From an uncultured Endomicrobiia bacterium (GTDB lineage Bacteria; Elusimicrobiota; Endomicrobiia; Endomicrobiales; Endomicrobiaceae): a DNA stretch of 64,000 nucleotides. Position 1 is the first letter of the stretch; each line of letters begins with the position of its first letter. Of the stretch, positions 17,401-25,875 are shown piece by piece. The position numbers and the translations under genes are program-made. The notes beneath the pieces were generated by a model. It was not told the DNA's origin. It was given only the letters and a program-made list of their open reading frames with translations, and did no database searches. The DNA lies in contig CALHWY010000020.1 in the NCBI GenBank assembly GCA_938040055.1, positions 1 to 64,000 on the forward strand. Direction: 5' to 3'.

Positions 17401-19761
17401 TTATGTTCTCAGTTTCACTCCCAGCTCTTTGTCAAGCCTGGAAAGAAGCATGTTCATGTCTTTATTGACTTCTTCGTCTTTAAGAGTTCTTTCGGCATTT
17501 CTGTAAAAAAGCCTGAAGGAATAACTTATTTTTCCTTCTCCGAGTTTTGCTTGGTCGTCGTATACGGAAAACACATAATAGTCTTTAAGCATATTTCCGG
17601 ATTTCATCGCCGCTTTTATGACTTTTTCTATTTTCGCGAAAGCCAAAGACTTGTCCGCCGTCACGGAAAGATCTCTCTTTACCGAAGGAAATCTGGCCAC
17701 ATGTTTATAAGTCCTCTCCGCGCCGGCGTAACCGTTTCCGGCAGCTTCAAGATCAATTTCAAAATAGAATATTTCTTTTTCGAAGTCCTGCTGCAAAGAA
17801 GGCTTCAAAACTCCGAACTGCCCGACGGCTTTGCCCCTGTACACCACGGCCGCGGTTTTTCCCGGATGAAAATACGGATGCGGATTTAAATTTTCGGATA
17901 TCGAAAAACCGTCCTGAAGCATATTTCCGACAACTCCTCCTCCGAAATAAAAATCATATTCCGGATTCAATTTATCTTCAGTCCATTTCCACCATTGCCG
18001 CCAGACGTTTCCGTACATTATAGCCGCAAAAGTTTTTCTTTCGCAAGGTTCGACATAAACTTTTCCGAATTCGAAAAGAGAGACGCTCGCGGCGCCCCGT
18101 CCTATATTTAAAACAAGATTTTTATAAAGCCCCGGAAGCAGAGACGGTCTGAGAACCTCATTTTCTTTCGATATCGGATTCGCTATTTTATAAAAATATT
18201 TAAGCCCGAAAAATTCTATGTCTTTGATTTCGCAAAAACTGTAATTCAAAGCCTCGCTAAACCCCAGCCCGAAAAGATTTTTCCTGTATTCCTGCGCGAG
18301 TTTCGGCATAAAAGATCCGCCGTGCATGGAAAAATAATTTCCGCTCTCAGCGGGATTAGGGATATTTTCATAACCGTTTATCCTGGCGGCTTCTTCTATT
18401 AAATCCACCTCTTCCTTTATATCATTGCGCCATGAAGGAATTTGGCATAAAATAACTTCACCCCTGGGCTGCAAATCTATTCCCAGAAATCTGAGTATTT
18501 CGGCTATATCGTCTTCTTCTATCTGATATCCTAAAAGCTTGGAAACCCTTTCAACTCTTAAAGTGATCTCCGTTTTTTCATATTCCTGAGTACGGATGTC
18601 TTCCCTGAAATCTATATGCCCGCCGGCGATTTCACATATGAGATTCGCGGCTCTCCAGGAAGCCAGTTCGGCGATATCCCAGGAAATGCCTCTTTCGAAT
18701 CTATATGAAGAATCGCTGGAAAGGTTGAGCTTCTTTGAAGTTTTTCTTACCGAATCGGCGTTAAACACCGCGCTTTCAAGAAAAACGGTTTTTGTGTTTT
18801 CGTCTATCGCGCAATACTGCCCGCCCATAATTCCGGCTATGGCCGCGGGCTTTTCATTGTCGGCTATAACAAGCATTTCAGGATCGAGTTTATATTCTTT
18901 TGCGTCCAATGCCGTTATGCTTTCCCCGGCTTTTGCGTTTCTGACTATTACGCCGTTTGAAGAAAGTTTGGAGATATCGAAAGCGTGCAAAGGATGCCCG
19001 AGTTCAAGAAGAACATAGTTTGTTACGTCGACTATATTGTTAATCGATCTGATTCCGCATTTTTCAACCGCTTCCGAAAGCCATTTCGGAGACGGTCCCG
19101 CTTTAACCCCCGATATGACGCATCCTATGTAACGGCTGCAAAGCCCGGATTCTATTTTTATATTATTTATTTCAGGAACATTTGGAGTTTTCACCAAAGG
19201 CAGCACAGGAGTTTTTCTTAATTTTGCGCCTATCTCCCTTGCCACTCCAAGATGGCTTAAACAGTCTCCTCTGTTGGTAGTGATTTCGATTTCAAGGATA
19301 GAATCCGTATTGCCGAGAGCTTTTTCAAGAGGAATGCCTACGGCGGTATTTTCGTCAAGAACCATTATTCCGCTGGACTCTTGGGAAAGCCCCAATTCCT
19401 GTTGCGAACAAATCATGCCTTCGGAATCGACTCCCCGTATTTTAGCGGGCTTTATTTTAAAATCTCCCGGCAAAACCGCGCCTATTTTGGCAAGAGGAAC
19501 TATTTGTCCGGCGTCTACATTCGGCGCCCCGCAGACAACCGAATAGCTGTTTGCGCCGTCGGTAAGCCTGCAAAGAGAAAGTTTGTCCGCGTCAGGATGT
19601 TTCTGTTTGTCCAAAACTTTAGCCGTAACCACGCCGCTCCATTTTCCGCCCTCCGAGACGACATAAGTCTCCACTCCTATAAGCGTCAGCATTTTCGCCA
19701 GCTCTTGGGGATTTAAATCGAAATCAACGAATTTTTTCAGCCAGTTGTATGATATCTTCAT
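17401..19761 (-). CDS. pheT: Phenylalanyl-tRNA synthetase beta subunit
   Basis: The beta chain of the alpha2-beta2 PheRS; 786 residues, normal for the family. It has the N-terminal EMAP/tRNA-binding domain (VVTAKVLDKQKHPDADKL), the B3/B4 editing domain, the B5 domain, a catalytic-like core (INGYENIP, about residue 460), and the C-terminal ferredoxin-like anticodon-binding domain (ARFPSVKRDLSVTAD). It lies 18 bases after pheS. The operon continues from infC upstream. Confidence 0.98.
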   Translation of the reverse strand: MKISYNWLKKFVDFDLNPQELAKMLTLIGVETYVVSEGGKWSGVVTAKVLDKQKHPDADKLSLCRLTDGANSYSVVCGAPNVDAGQIVPLAKIGAVLPGDFKIKPAKIRGVDSEGMICSQQELGLSQESSGIMVLDENTAVGIPLEKALGNTDSILEIEITTNRGDCLSHLGVAREIGAKLRKTPVLPLVKTPNVPEINNIKIESGLCSRYIGCVISGVKAGPSPKWLSEAVEKCGIRSINNIVDVTNYVLLELGHPLHAFDISKLSSNGVIVRNAKAGESITALDAKEYKLDPEMLVIADNEKPAAIAGIMGGQYCAIDENTKTVFLESAVFNADSVRKTSKKLNLSSDSSYRFERGISWDIAELASWRAANLICEIAGGHIDFREDIRTQEYEKTEITLRVERVSKLLGYQIEEDDIAEILRFLGIDLQPRGEVILCQIPSWRNDIKEEVDLIEEAARINGYENIPNPAESGNYFSMHGGSFMPKLAQEYRKNLFGLGFSEALNYSFCEIKDIEFFGLKYFYKIANPISKENEVLRPSLLPGLYKNLVLNIGRGAASVSLFEFGKVYVEPCERKTFAAIMYGNVWRQWWKWTEDKLNPEYDFYFGGGVVGNMLQDGFSISENLNPHPYFHPGKTAAVVYRGKAVGQFGVLKPSLQQDFEKEIFYFEIDLEAAGNGYAGAERTYKHVARFPSVKRDLSVTADKSLAFAKIEKVIKAAMKSGNMLKDYYVFSVYDDQAKLGEGKISYSFRLFYRNAERTLKDEEVNKDMNMLLSRLDKELGVKLRT

Positions 19762-19779
19762 TTTTTAAGTTCCTTAATT

Positions 19780-20799
19780 TTAAAATTGCTTCAAAAACCT
19801 CAAATCGTTTTCATAAAAAAGACGTATATCGTCAATACCGTATTTAAGCATAGCCAGACGTTCAACTCCCAGCCCGAAAGCAAAACCCGTATATTTTTCC
19901 GTATCATAACCAACGGCTTTAAACACGTTCGGGTGCACCATTCCGCAGCCCAGCATTTCAAGCCAGCCTGAATTTTTGCATACCCTGCATCCGTTTCCTT
20001 TGCACAATACGCATTGAATGTCCACTTCCGCTGAAGGTTCGGTAAACTGAAAATGGGAAGGCCTGAAACGCAAATCGACATCCGGTCCGTAAAGATTGTG
20101 TATAAAAAGCGCCAGAGTGCTTTTCAGATCCGCGAACGTTACGTTTTCCGCTACCGACAGTCCCTCTATCTGATGAAATGTGGCTGAATGGGAAGCGTCG
20201 CTGGCTTCGTTCCTGTATACCCTTCCCGGCACTATGACTTTAATAGGCGGGCGGCGGTTTTGCATAACGTGAATCTGCCCGGGAGAAGTATGCGTTCTCA
20301 TGACATTTTTCATGCCTTCAAGATAAAAAGTGTCCTGGGTGTCTCTCGCCGGATGATTAGCCGGTATGTTTAAAGCTTCGAAATTATACCATTCCGTTTC
20401 GATTTCAGGGCCTTCGGCAACGCTGAAGCCCATCGATTTGAAAATATCCGATATCTCTTCTATAATCCCAATGATAGGATGAAAACTGCCTTTCGCAAAC
20501 GGAAAATAAAAAGCCGGTGAATAATCCACCTTCTCTTTTGCCATTTTTTCGTCTATAAGCGCATTTTTAAGCAGTGTTCTCCTTTTTTCAATTTCGCTTT
20601 CAATAAGCGTTTTGGCTTTGTTCGCCTCAGAACCTATGCGCTTTTTGTCTTCTATGCAATAATCGGAAAGAGATTTGAGAATCCGGGTCAAAACCCCGTT
20701 CTTTCCGATATATTCGTTTTTAAGCTTTTCAAGCGCGCAACTGTCCGCAGCGCTTATTTTTTGGACAGCCTCATTAACAATCTGCTCGATATTATTCAT
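19780..20799 (-). CDS. pheS: Phenylalanyl-tRNA synthetase alpha subunit
   Basis: Catalytic alpha chain of PheRS. It has an N-terminal coiled coil, the class II motif 2 region (VIVPGRVYRNEASDASH), a phenylalanine-pocket segment and motif 3 (GFAFGLGVERLAMLKYG). It also has a CVLCKGNGCRVCKNSGW cysteine cluster before motif 3, where many bacterial PheS have the short CxxCxxxGCxxC form. The ATG at 20799 overlaps the stop of the upstream TPR gene by 8 bases and is preferred to a TTG two codons upstream. 339 residues is typical. Confidence 0.97.
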   Translation of the reverse strand: MNNIEQIVNEAVQKISAADSCALEKLKNEYIGKNGVLTRILKSLSDYCIEDKKRIGSEANKAKTLIESEIEKRRTLLKNALIDEKMAKEKVDYSPAFYFPFAKGSFHPIIGIIEEISDIFKSMGFSVAEGPEIETEWYNFEALNIPANHPARDTQDTFYLEGMKNVMRTHTSPGQIHVMQNRRPPIKVIVPGRVYRNEASDASHSATFHQIEGLSVAENVTFADLKSTLALFIHNLYGPDVDLRFRPSHFQFTEPSAEVDIQCVLCKGNGCRVCKNSGWLEMLGCGMVHPNVFKAVGYDTEKYTGFAFGLGVERLAMLKYGIDDIRLFYENDLRFLKQF

Positions 20800-21082
20800 C
20801 TTCAAGTCCTATAAGTTTATTTAACCGCTCTCTTGCTATTTTATAATCGCCTCGTATGCTTAAAGCTTTGGAATACATTTCCTTGGCTTCGTCCGTTTTA
20901 TTACAGCTTTCATTGATAAGCCCTATATTATAATAGGCTTCCGAGTTTGAAGGATTGGCGTCCAGAACTTTCTTAAACTCGGCTACGGCTTCCTCATATT
21001 TATTATTCAGAAAATAGAACTTGCCCAGTTCCATGTGATTGGCTTCTTCTTTCGCCGTATCTTTAATATTTTCCTCGCTCAT
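20792..21082 (-). CDS. Small TPR-repeat protein
   Basis: A 96-residue soluble protein with about two tetratricopeptide repeats: LGKFYFLNNKYEEAVAEFKK and AYYNIGLINESCNKTDEAKE, each followed by a helix. It has no signal peptide or membrane segment. The gene sits between ktrA and pheS, 13 bases from ktrA and overlapping pheS by 8 bases, so translation of pheS is probably coupled to it. Partner unknown; TPRs mediate protein contacts and no function can be assigned. Confidence 0.8.
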   Translation of the reverse strand: MSEENIKDTAKEEANHMELGKFYFLNNKYEEAVAEFKKVLDANPSNSEAYYNIGLINESCNKTDEAKEMYSKALSIRGDYKIARERLNKLIGLEDE

Positions 21083-21095
21083 CGGAAATCCTCTG

Positions 21096-21788
21096 CTAAT
21101 GTTTTTTTAATTTCGACAGCGACTGTTCGGGGCCTATAACCACCAAAACATCGTTTTGATGAATCTCATCATCTGGCCCGGGAACCATATTCACCTCTTC
21201 TTTTATGTCGCTTTGTCCGTCATCGTCTATCACGGGAATATGTCTGCGGATGGCTATTATATTAATGCCGTAATTGTTTCTTATTCCGGTTTCTTTTATC
21301 GCTTTTCCCCAAAATTCTTTCGGGGCGATAATTTCGACAAGATTATAATCTTTTGAAAGCTCTATCTGTTCCAAAATATTCGGAGTGACTATGCCGTCGA
21401 CCAGCCTCTTCGCCATTTCAAATTCGGGATATACCACCGTATCGGCGCCCAGCTTCGCCGCCACTTTCGAATGCCACGCGCTGATGCATTTCACTATTAT
21501 ATTTTTTACTCCGAGCTCTTTTACTATTAAAGTGACAAGAATGCTCGTCTCTATGCTTTCTCCTATTGAAACCACCACGCTGTCGCAATCGGCCACCCCG
21601 GCGTCTTCTACGGCTCTTTCGTCCGTAGCGTCGGCTACAAGCGCCTGAGTTACAAACTGGCTTATCCTGTTGACTATTTCCGCGTCATGGTCTATGGCAA
21701 GCACCTGTATATTTTTTTTTGCCAATTCGACCGCGACATTGTATCCGAATGTTCCAAGACCTATAACCGCAAACTGTCTTTTCTTCAT
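21096..21788 (-). CDS. ktrA: Potassium uptake regulatory subunit KtrA (TrkA-N/C)
   Basis: Cytoplasmic gating ring protein of a Ktr potassium channel. The Rossmann RCK domain begins FAVIGLGTFGYNVAVELAKK with an acidic residue (AIDHD) that binds the nucleotide ribose. A TrkA-C domain occupies about residues 140-230. Full-length TrkA of proteobacteria is a tandem duplication of about 450 residues; the single 230-residue form marks it as KtrA type. It follows ktrB by 9 bases. Confidence 0.94.
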   Translation of the reverse strand: MKKRQFAVIGLGTFGYNVAVELAKKNIQVLAIDHDAEIVNRISQFVTQALVADATDERAVEDAGVADCDSVVVSIGESIETSILVTLIVKELGVKNIIVKCISAWHSKVAAKLGADTVVYPEFEMAKRLVDGIVTPNILEQIELSKDYNLVEIIAPKEFWGKAIKETGIRNNYGINIIAIRRHIPVIDDDGQSDIKEEVNMVPGPDDEIHQNDVLVVIGPEQSLSKLKKH

Positions 21789-21797
21789 CTTTTCTCC

Positions 21798-23117
21798 TCA
21801 GCCTACAAGTATTCTGGCTTCAGGGTAATTTATGCTTTTTCTCTGTTTTCCGGAAGTCAGCATAAGTATCAATATTGTCAAAATCCCGATTCTGCCGACA
21901 ATCATGGCAAAAATAATCAAAACTTTTCCCCACGGCGACAGCAAAGGAGTCACTCCCACGGAAAGCCCCACCGTGGCAAACGCCGAAACGGCCTCGAAAA
22001 CCACGTCTATCGGTCTTTTATCCGCTTCAAGAAGAATAAGAGCGGCGGACAAAACCGCCACGCAGGCAAAAAATATGATAAAAATCGTTAAGGCTTTTTT
22101 CACAAGATCGATAGGTATTCTTCTTTTAAAAAGAACAAAATCGGCGTCCGCCTTTACCATGCTTCTTACAAAGACAAAGACCAGCGCCAAAGTGGTTATT
22201 TTTATGCCCCCGGCGGTGCTTCCCGGCGCGGCTCCGACCGACATTAAAAATATAAGGATAATCTCCGTAAACTCGCTGAACGAATCTGCCGGCACCGAAG
22301 CAAAGCCCGCGGTCCTTGCGCTTACGATCTGAAAAAAAGCATTATTTACGGCTTTAAAAGACAGAGCCCCTTCTTTAAAAACTCCGGATCCTGCGGAAAA
22401 CATAAAAACGGCAAAACCGAACAGCAGTATGCCGGCAGTCATAGAAAGCACGACTTTCGTATGAACCGATAAATGAATGTGTTTGTCTTTATAAGTGTCG
22501 TATATGTCAACTATTACAAAAAAGCCCAAGCCGCCCAGTATGATAAGAGCGGACATGGCATAAAGCATTAACGGATTGCCCGAATAAGAAATCAAACTGT
22601 CGGGAAAAGGGCTGAAACCGGCATTGCAAAACGCCGTTACGGAATGAAACAAACCTAGATAACATGACTCAAAGAACGCAAAATCTTTCAAAAAGACAAC
22701 CGTAAGAACAACGGCCCCCGCGGCTTCTATGGCAAGCACGAATATAACGGCTTTGACCAAAAGCTTTTTTAAATCTTTAAAAGACGAAACGTCGAATATT
22801 TCCTGCATTATGCGCCTGTCTTTCAAGGCCATTTTGCCTATAAGCAAAGTGACGACCGTGGAAACAAACATATATCCGAGCCCGCCTATTTGCACAAGCA
22901 GCATTATTACCGTTTGTCCGGTTCCGGAAAAATATTCGTTTATCGGCACGACGGTCAGCCCCGTAACGCAGGACGCTGAAGCCGCAGTAAACAAATTAGT
23001 CAGAAAAGAAAATTCGGCCCCGGGATTTCTGCAAACCGGCAAAGACAATATTATAGTGCCTGCGGCAATAAGACCTGAGAAAAACAATAATAATGTTTTT
23101 GCCGGAGAATAATTCAT
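21798..23117 (-). CDS. ktrB: Potassium transporter KtrB (TrkH family)
   Basis: Inner-membrane potassium channel subunit, 439 residues with about ten hydrophobic segments and four pore-loop repeats. Recognisable pore segments include AASASCVTGLTVV, HSVTAFCNAGFSP, SARTAGFASVP and AVSAFATVGLSVG, each with the filter glycine. It starts 9 bases after rplT, so potassium uptake is placed directly in the ribosomal-protein/PheRS operon. Confidence 0.95.
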   Translation of the reverse strand: MNYSPAKTLLLFFSGLIAAGTIILSLPVCRNPGAEFSFLTNLFTAASASCVTGLTVVPINEYFSGTGQTVIMLLVQIGGLGYMFVSTVVTLLIGKMALKDRRIMQEIFDVSSFKDLKKLLVKAVIFVLAIEAAGAVVLTVVFLKDFAFFESCYLGLFHSVTAFCNAGFSPFPDSLISYSGNPLMLYAMSALIILGGLGFFVIVDIYDTYKDKHIHLSVHTKVVLSMTAGILLFGFAVFMFSAGSGVFKEGALSFKAVNNAFFQIVSARTAGFASVPADSFSEFTEIILIFLMSVGAAPGSTAGGIKITTLALVFVFVRSMVKADADFVLFKRRIPIDLVKKALTIFIIFFACVAVLSAALILLEADKRPIDVVFEAVSAFATVGLSVGVTPLLSPWGKVLIIFAMIVGRIGILTILILMLTSGKQRKSINYPEARILVG

Positions 23118-23126
23118 ATTTTATTT

Positions 23127-23474
23127 TCAGGCGGATTTGGCTATTTCAACGAGCTGTTTAAAAGAAGCGCTGTCGTTTACCGCTATATCGGCAAGCATTT
23201 TTCTGTCTATGGAAACATTCGCCCTTTTTAAGCCGGAAATAAATCTATTATAAGATATTCCTTCTTCTCTGACGGCAGCGTTGAGACGGATAATCCAGAG
23301 AGTTCTGAAATTCGCTTTATTGTCTTTTCTTGCGACATACGCATAGTTGAGAGATCTCTCAACCTGCTGCATAACCATTCTCCAGCGGTTTTTCTTCGTC
23401 GCGTAAGAGCCTTTTGCAAGCCTGAAATATTTTTTCTTTCTTTGTCTTGTATATACTACGCTTTTTGTACGCAT
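23127..23474 (-). CDS. rplT: Ribosomal protein bL20
   Basis: Large-subunit protein bL20, needed for 50S assembly and in many bacteria a repressor of its own operon. The 115 residues are full-length. The basic N-terminal tail (RQRKKKYFRLAKGSYATKKN) and the globular core are as expected. It follows rpmI by 34 bases. The infC leader upstream may be its target. Confidence 0.98.
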   Translation of the reverse strand: MRTKSVVYTRQRKKKYFRLAKGSYATKKNRWRMVMQQVERSLNYAYVARKDNKANFRTLWIIRLNAAVREEGISYNRFISGLKRANVSIDRKMLADIAVNDSASFKQLVEIAKSA

Positions 23475-23508
23475 TACAATCTCCTTGAATACTTGTGATT
23501 ATCCGCTG

Positions 23509-23709
23509 TTAAAAGTTATACGGCAAATACTTTTTCATTGTTTTCATGTCCGCCGCGTCCACTATTGAAGGCTTTCTCGATTTTCTGTTCTGGTTTCCGG
23601 AATCTCCGGTAAGCAGATGTCTTTGTCCCGGCTTTTTATATTTTACTTTTCCGCTTCCCGTGACTTTAAAGCGTTTTTTCGCACCGCTGTGCGTCTTCAT
23701 TTTTGGCAT
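23509..23709 (-). CDS. rpmI: Ribosomal protein bL35
   Basis: Small basic 50S protein, 66 residues, with the family opening PKMKTHSGAKKRFKVTGSGK and the RHLL motif. It lies between infC and rplT as in most bacteria. Confidence 0.98.
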   Translation of the reverse strand: MPKMKTHSGAKKRFKVTGSGKVKYKKPGQRHLLTGDSGNQNRKSRKPSIVDAADMKTMKKYLPYNF

Positions 23710-23735
23710 GACAACCCTCCGATTATTTCATGATA

Positions 23736-24257
23736 TTATTTTGATGTTTTTTTCTTAGGCGCAAGAGTAAGATACATTCTTGTGCCCATTGAAGACACTC
23801 TGCCTTCGGGTTCGGCGATATCCGAGAGAGTATCTTTAATTCTGTCCATAATCTTAACGCCTAAATCCTTATGCTGCATCTCCCTTCCGGAAAACATCGC
23901 CGTAAGCTGAACTTTGTCGCCGTCTTCAATAAATTCTCTGGCGCGCTTGATTTTAACGTCCAGATCATGCTCTCCGATGCGCGGTCTGATTCTGACTTCT
24001 TTAACCTGGGAGTTTTTTTGTTTCTTTCTGGCTTCTTTTTCTTTCTTTTCCATTTCGTATTTAAACTTGGAAAAGTTAATTATTTTGCATACAGGCGGCT
24101 TTGCCATGGGAGAAATCTCGACCAGATCCAAATCTTTAGCCTGCGCCATAGACAAAGCCTCCGCGGTTTTGACTATTCCTATCTGATCCCCTCCCGAATC
24201 AATCAGCCTGACCTCGGGCACTCTGATAAACTGGTTTATACGAAATCTTTTGTGTTC
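23736..24257 (-). CDS. infC: Translation initiation factor IF-3
   Basis: Binds the 30S subunit and checks start-codon choice. The N- and C-domains are intact (VRLIDSGGDQIGIV; RPRIGEHDLDVK). The first conventional start in frame is GTG at 24221, but it has no Shine-Dalgarno sequence and would cut off the conserved segment HKRFRINQFIR encoded just upstream in the same frame. A very strong ribosome-binding site, GAGAGGAGGT, lies at 24274-24265. The open frame continues through it with no ATG, GTG or TTG at normal spacing. The true start is therefore probably a rare codon between about 24260 and 24239, as E. coli infC uses AUU. The end coordinate given here is an estimate. Confidence 0.85.
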   Translation of the reverse strand, partial: EHKRFRINQFIRVPEVRLIDSGGDQIGIVKTAEALSMAQAKDLDLVEISPMAKPPVCKIINFSKFKYEMEKKEKEARKKQKNSQVKEVRIRPRIGEHDLDVKIKRAREFIEDGDKVQLTAMFSGREMQHKDLGVKIMDRIKDTLSDIAEPEGRVSSMGTRMYLTLAPKKKTSK

Positions 24258-24264
24258 GACGGCG

Positions 24265-24274
24265 ACCTCCTCTC
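24265..24274 (-). promoter_or_regulatory. Strong ribosome-binding site for infC
   Basis: GAGAGGAGGT on the minus strand is nearly fully complementary to the 16S 3' end, yet no standard start codon in the infC frame lies at normal distance. It argues for a start upstream of the GTG at 24221. Confidence 0.7.
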
Positions 24275-24290
24275 GGCATATGCCGAAATC

Positions 24291-24435
24291 AAATAAAAAT
24301 TCGGGACGGAAAATTAATTCCGCCCCGTAAATATGATCAACGGCTCCAAGGCCGTTTTTCTCTTATTTTTTAACCTTTTCCCCTTACGGGTAAAGGTGAG
24401 CCGGGACGGCTTCTTTATGCCGGATTTTCCGGCAG
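24291..24435 (-). promoter_or_regulatory. Structured infC leader with attenuator-like hairpin
   Basis: The leader between the promoter and the infC ribosome-binding site has three hairpins. The first is GCCGG-AAAAU-CCGGC at the very 5' end (24433-24419). The second is ACGGC-CUUGGA-GCCGU (24355-24340). The third is a 10-base-pair stem CGGGGCGGAA/UUCCGUCCCG (24327-24302) followed by AAUUUUUAUUU. The last looks like an intrinsic terminator ahead of the coding region. Established knowledge: infC-rpmI-rplT operons are often controlled by bL20 or IF3 through their leaders. That this one is so controlled is inference. Confidence 0.6.
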
Positions 24436-24441
24436 AATACG

Positions 24442-24470
24442 ATTATATATAACTAATGTTTTTTTGTCAA
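24442..24470 (-). promoter_or_regulatory. Consensus sigma-70 promoter of the infC operon
   Basis: TTGACA (24470-24465), 17-base spacer, TATAAT (24447-24442) on the minus strand: both hexamers are perfect. The predicted start near 24435 gives a leader of about 170 bases before infC. Confidence 0.9.
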
Positions 24471-24514
24471 ATAACGGCAATGCGCCCGCTTCTTCGCCGC
24501 TTAAAACGAAAGGT

Positions 24515-25864
24515 TCAGCGTTCCCAGTAAACAGGCCCGCTGTCCCCGTTCCACGAACGGCCCCAGCCAGACGGAGCCGATGAAAGTTTTTTAACGTATA
24601 TCGTAGGCTGGGCGCATCCGTGAAACGGAGATAAGGGATAACCGCTCACATGTTTCAGGCTTGCCGGGAGAGTTATTTCGGTTATGCCGGTACATTCATT
24701 AAATGCAAGATTTCCAAGCGCCAACAATGAATCGCCCAAATCCACGTTTCTTAATTTATTGCAGTATCCAAACGCGTTCTCGCCGATAACCGCCGGACTG
24801 TTTTGAAAAGTTACGTTGACCAGTTCTTTGCAATTATTAAACGCGTACTGTCTTATTTTGGTTAAACTTTGCGGAAAAGTCAGGCTCTCCAGGCTTTTAC
24901 AATTGTTAAACGCGTACTCTCCGATATATTCGAGTTTATTGCCGAAATAAATCGTTTTTAAACTCGAACAGTCTTTAAAACTTCCTTTACCGTCCTCAAT
25001 ACGGGTTACGCCGTTATCTTCAATTATGACGCGCGTTAATTCTCTGCATCCGAAAAAAGCCATATTTTCAATGCTTTTTACATTAGAGGGAATGGTGATT
25101 TCCGTTATCCCGCTTCCGGCAAAAGCCATTTCGTCTATTTTTTTAACGCCGGCCCCTATTTTAACCTTCGGCAGTTTTGCACAGTTATAGAAGGCTTTTC
25201 TGAGAGAATTCGTTACCGCATCAGGAATAATAATCTCGCTCTGCAGATTAGAGCATTCCATAAAAGCATCATCGCCAAGATAAGTCAAAGCTTCGGGAAT
25301 ATTGACGGAATTCAAACTTTTGCAGTTTTCGAAAGCTCCGTCCCCTATCTTCGTCACGGACTTTCCGATTGATATCCTGCTTATGCCGCTGCAATCCTTA
25401 AAAGCCGATCTTCCGATAACGGTTATGCCGTCAGGGATTGTCACTTTCACATGCCGCAAATCAAACCACTCGAACGCTCCCGCTCCGATAGAGGTTACCG
25501 GCTTGCCTTTATATGAAGACGGTATTATGATTTCTTTCGGCTCAACGGAATCTTGCTCGTCGTATACAAACAAATCATTATTAATTGAAAAAATCTCATA
25601 CTCTTTACCGTCGTTTATTTCCACAAACTTATACGCTTTCAAAGAAACGGGCAAAACCGGACCCGAAGCGGCAGGTTTTTCCGCCTCCTTTTCAGGGCCT
25701 GAAGAAACGTTTTTCTCCGTTTCCGAAACGGACTCGGCATTATTGCCGCTTATCTTCTCCGCGGTTTTATCGCCGTTTTGTTTGCCCTCTCCGCAAGACA
25801 TAAAAACAGCGGCGGAGCAAAGCGCGTACATAAAAAAAGCCGTAAAAATAAACCGTTTTTTCAT
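24515..25864 (-). CDS. BspA-like leucine-rich-repeat lipoprotein
   Basis: A 449-residue surface or periplasmic lipoprotein. The signal peptide ends near FMSC (cysteine about residue 24), followed by a low-complexity Glu/Lys/Ser linker to about residue 70. From about residue 100 onward it consists of roughly a dozen LRR_5 (BspA/TpLRR) repeats of about 23 residues with the pattern AF..C..L..I.IP..V..IG. Such repeats in other bacteria mediate adhesion or protein binding; the ligand here is unknown. It starts 11 bases after thrS behind AAAGGA, so the two are probably cotranscribed. It may have been acquired, since LRR_5 genes move widely. Confidence 0.88.
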   Translation of the reverse strand: MKKRFIFTAFFMYALCSAAVFMSCGEGKQNGDKTAEKISGNNAESVSETEKNVSSGPEKEAEKPAASGPVLPVSLKAYKFVEINDGKEYEIFSINNDLFVYDEQDSVEPKEIIIPSSYKGKPVTSIGAGAFEWFDLRHVKVTIPDGITVIGRSAFKDCSGISRISIGKSVTKIGDGAFENCKSLNSVNIPEALTYLGDDAFMECSNLQSEIIIPDAVTNSLRKAFYNCAKLPKVKIGAGVKKIDEMAFAGSGITEITIPSNVKSIENMAFFGCRELTRVIIEDNGVTRIEDGKGSFKDCSSLKTIYFGNKLEYIGEYAFNNCKSLESLTFPQSLTKIRQYAFNNCKELVNVTFQNSPAVIGENAFGYCNKLRNVDLGDSLLALGNLAFNECTGITEITLPASLKHVSGYPLSPFHGCAQPTIYVKKLSSAPSGWGRSWNGDSGPVYWER

Positions 25865-25875
25865 ATGAATTTCCT

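Noticed and set aside
24202..24279. Small 26-codon frame starting at ATG 24279, overlapping the infC start
   Set aside because: No ribosome-binding site precedes it, and the strong one lies inside it and evidently serves infC. It could be a regulatory upstream frame, but nothing supports translation.
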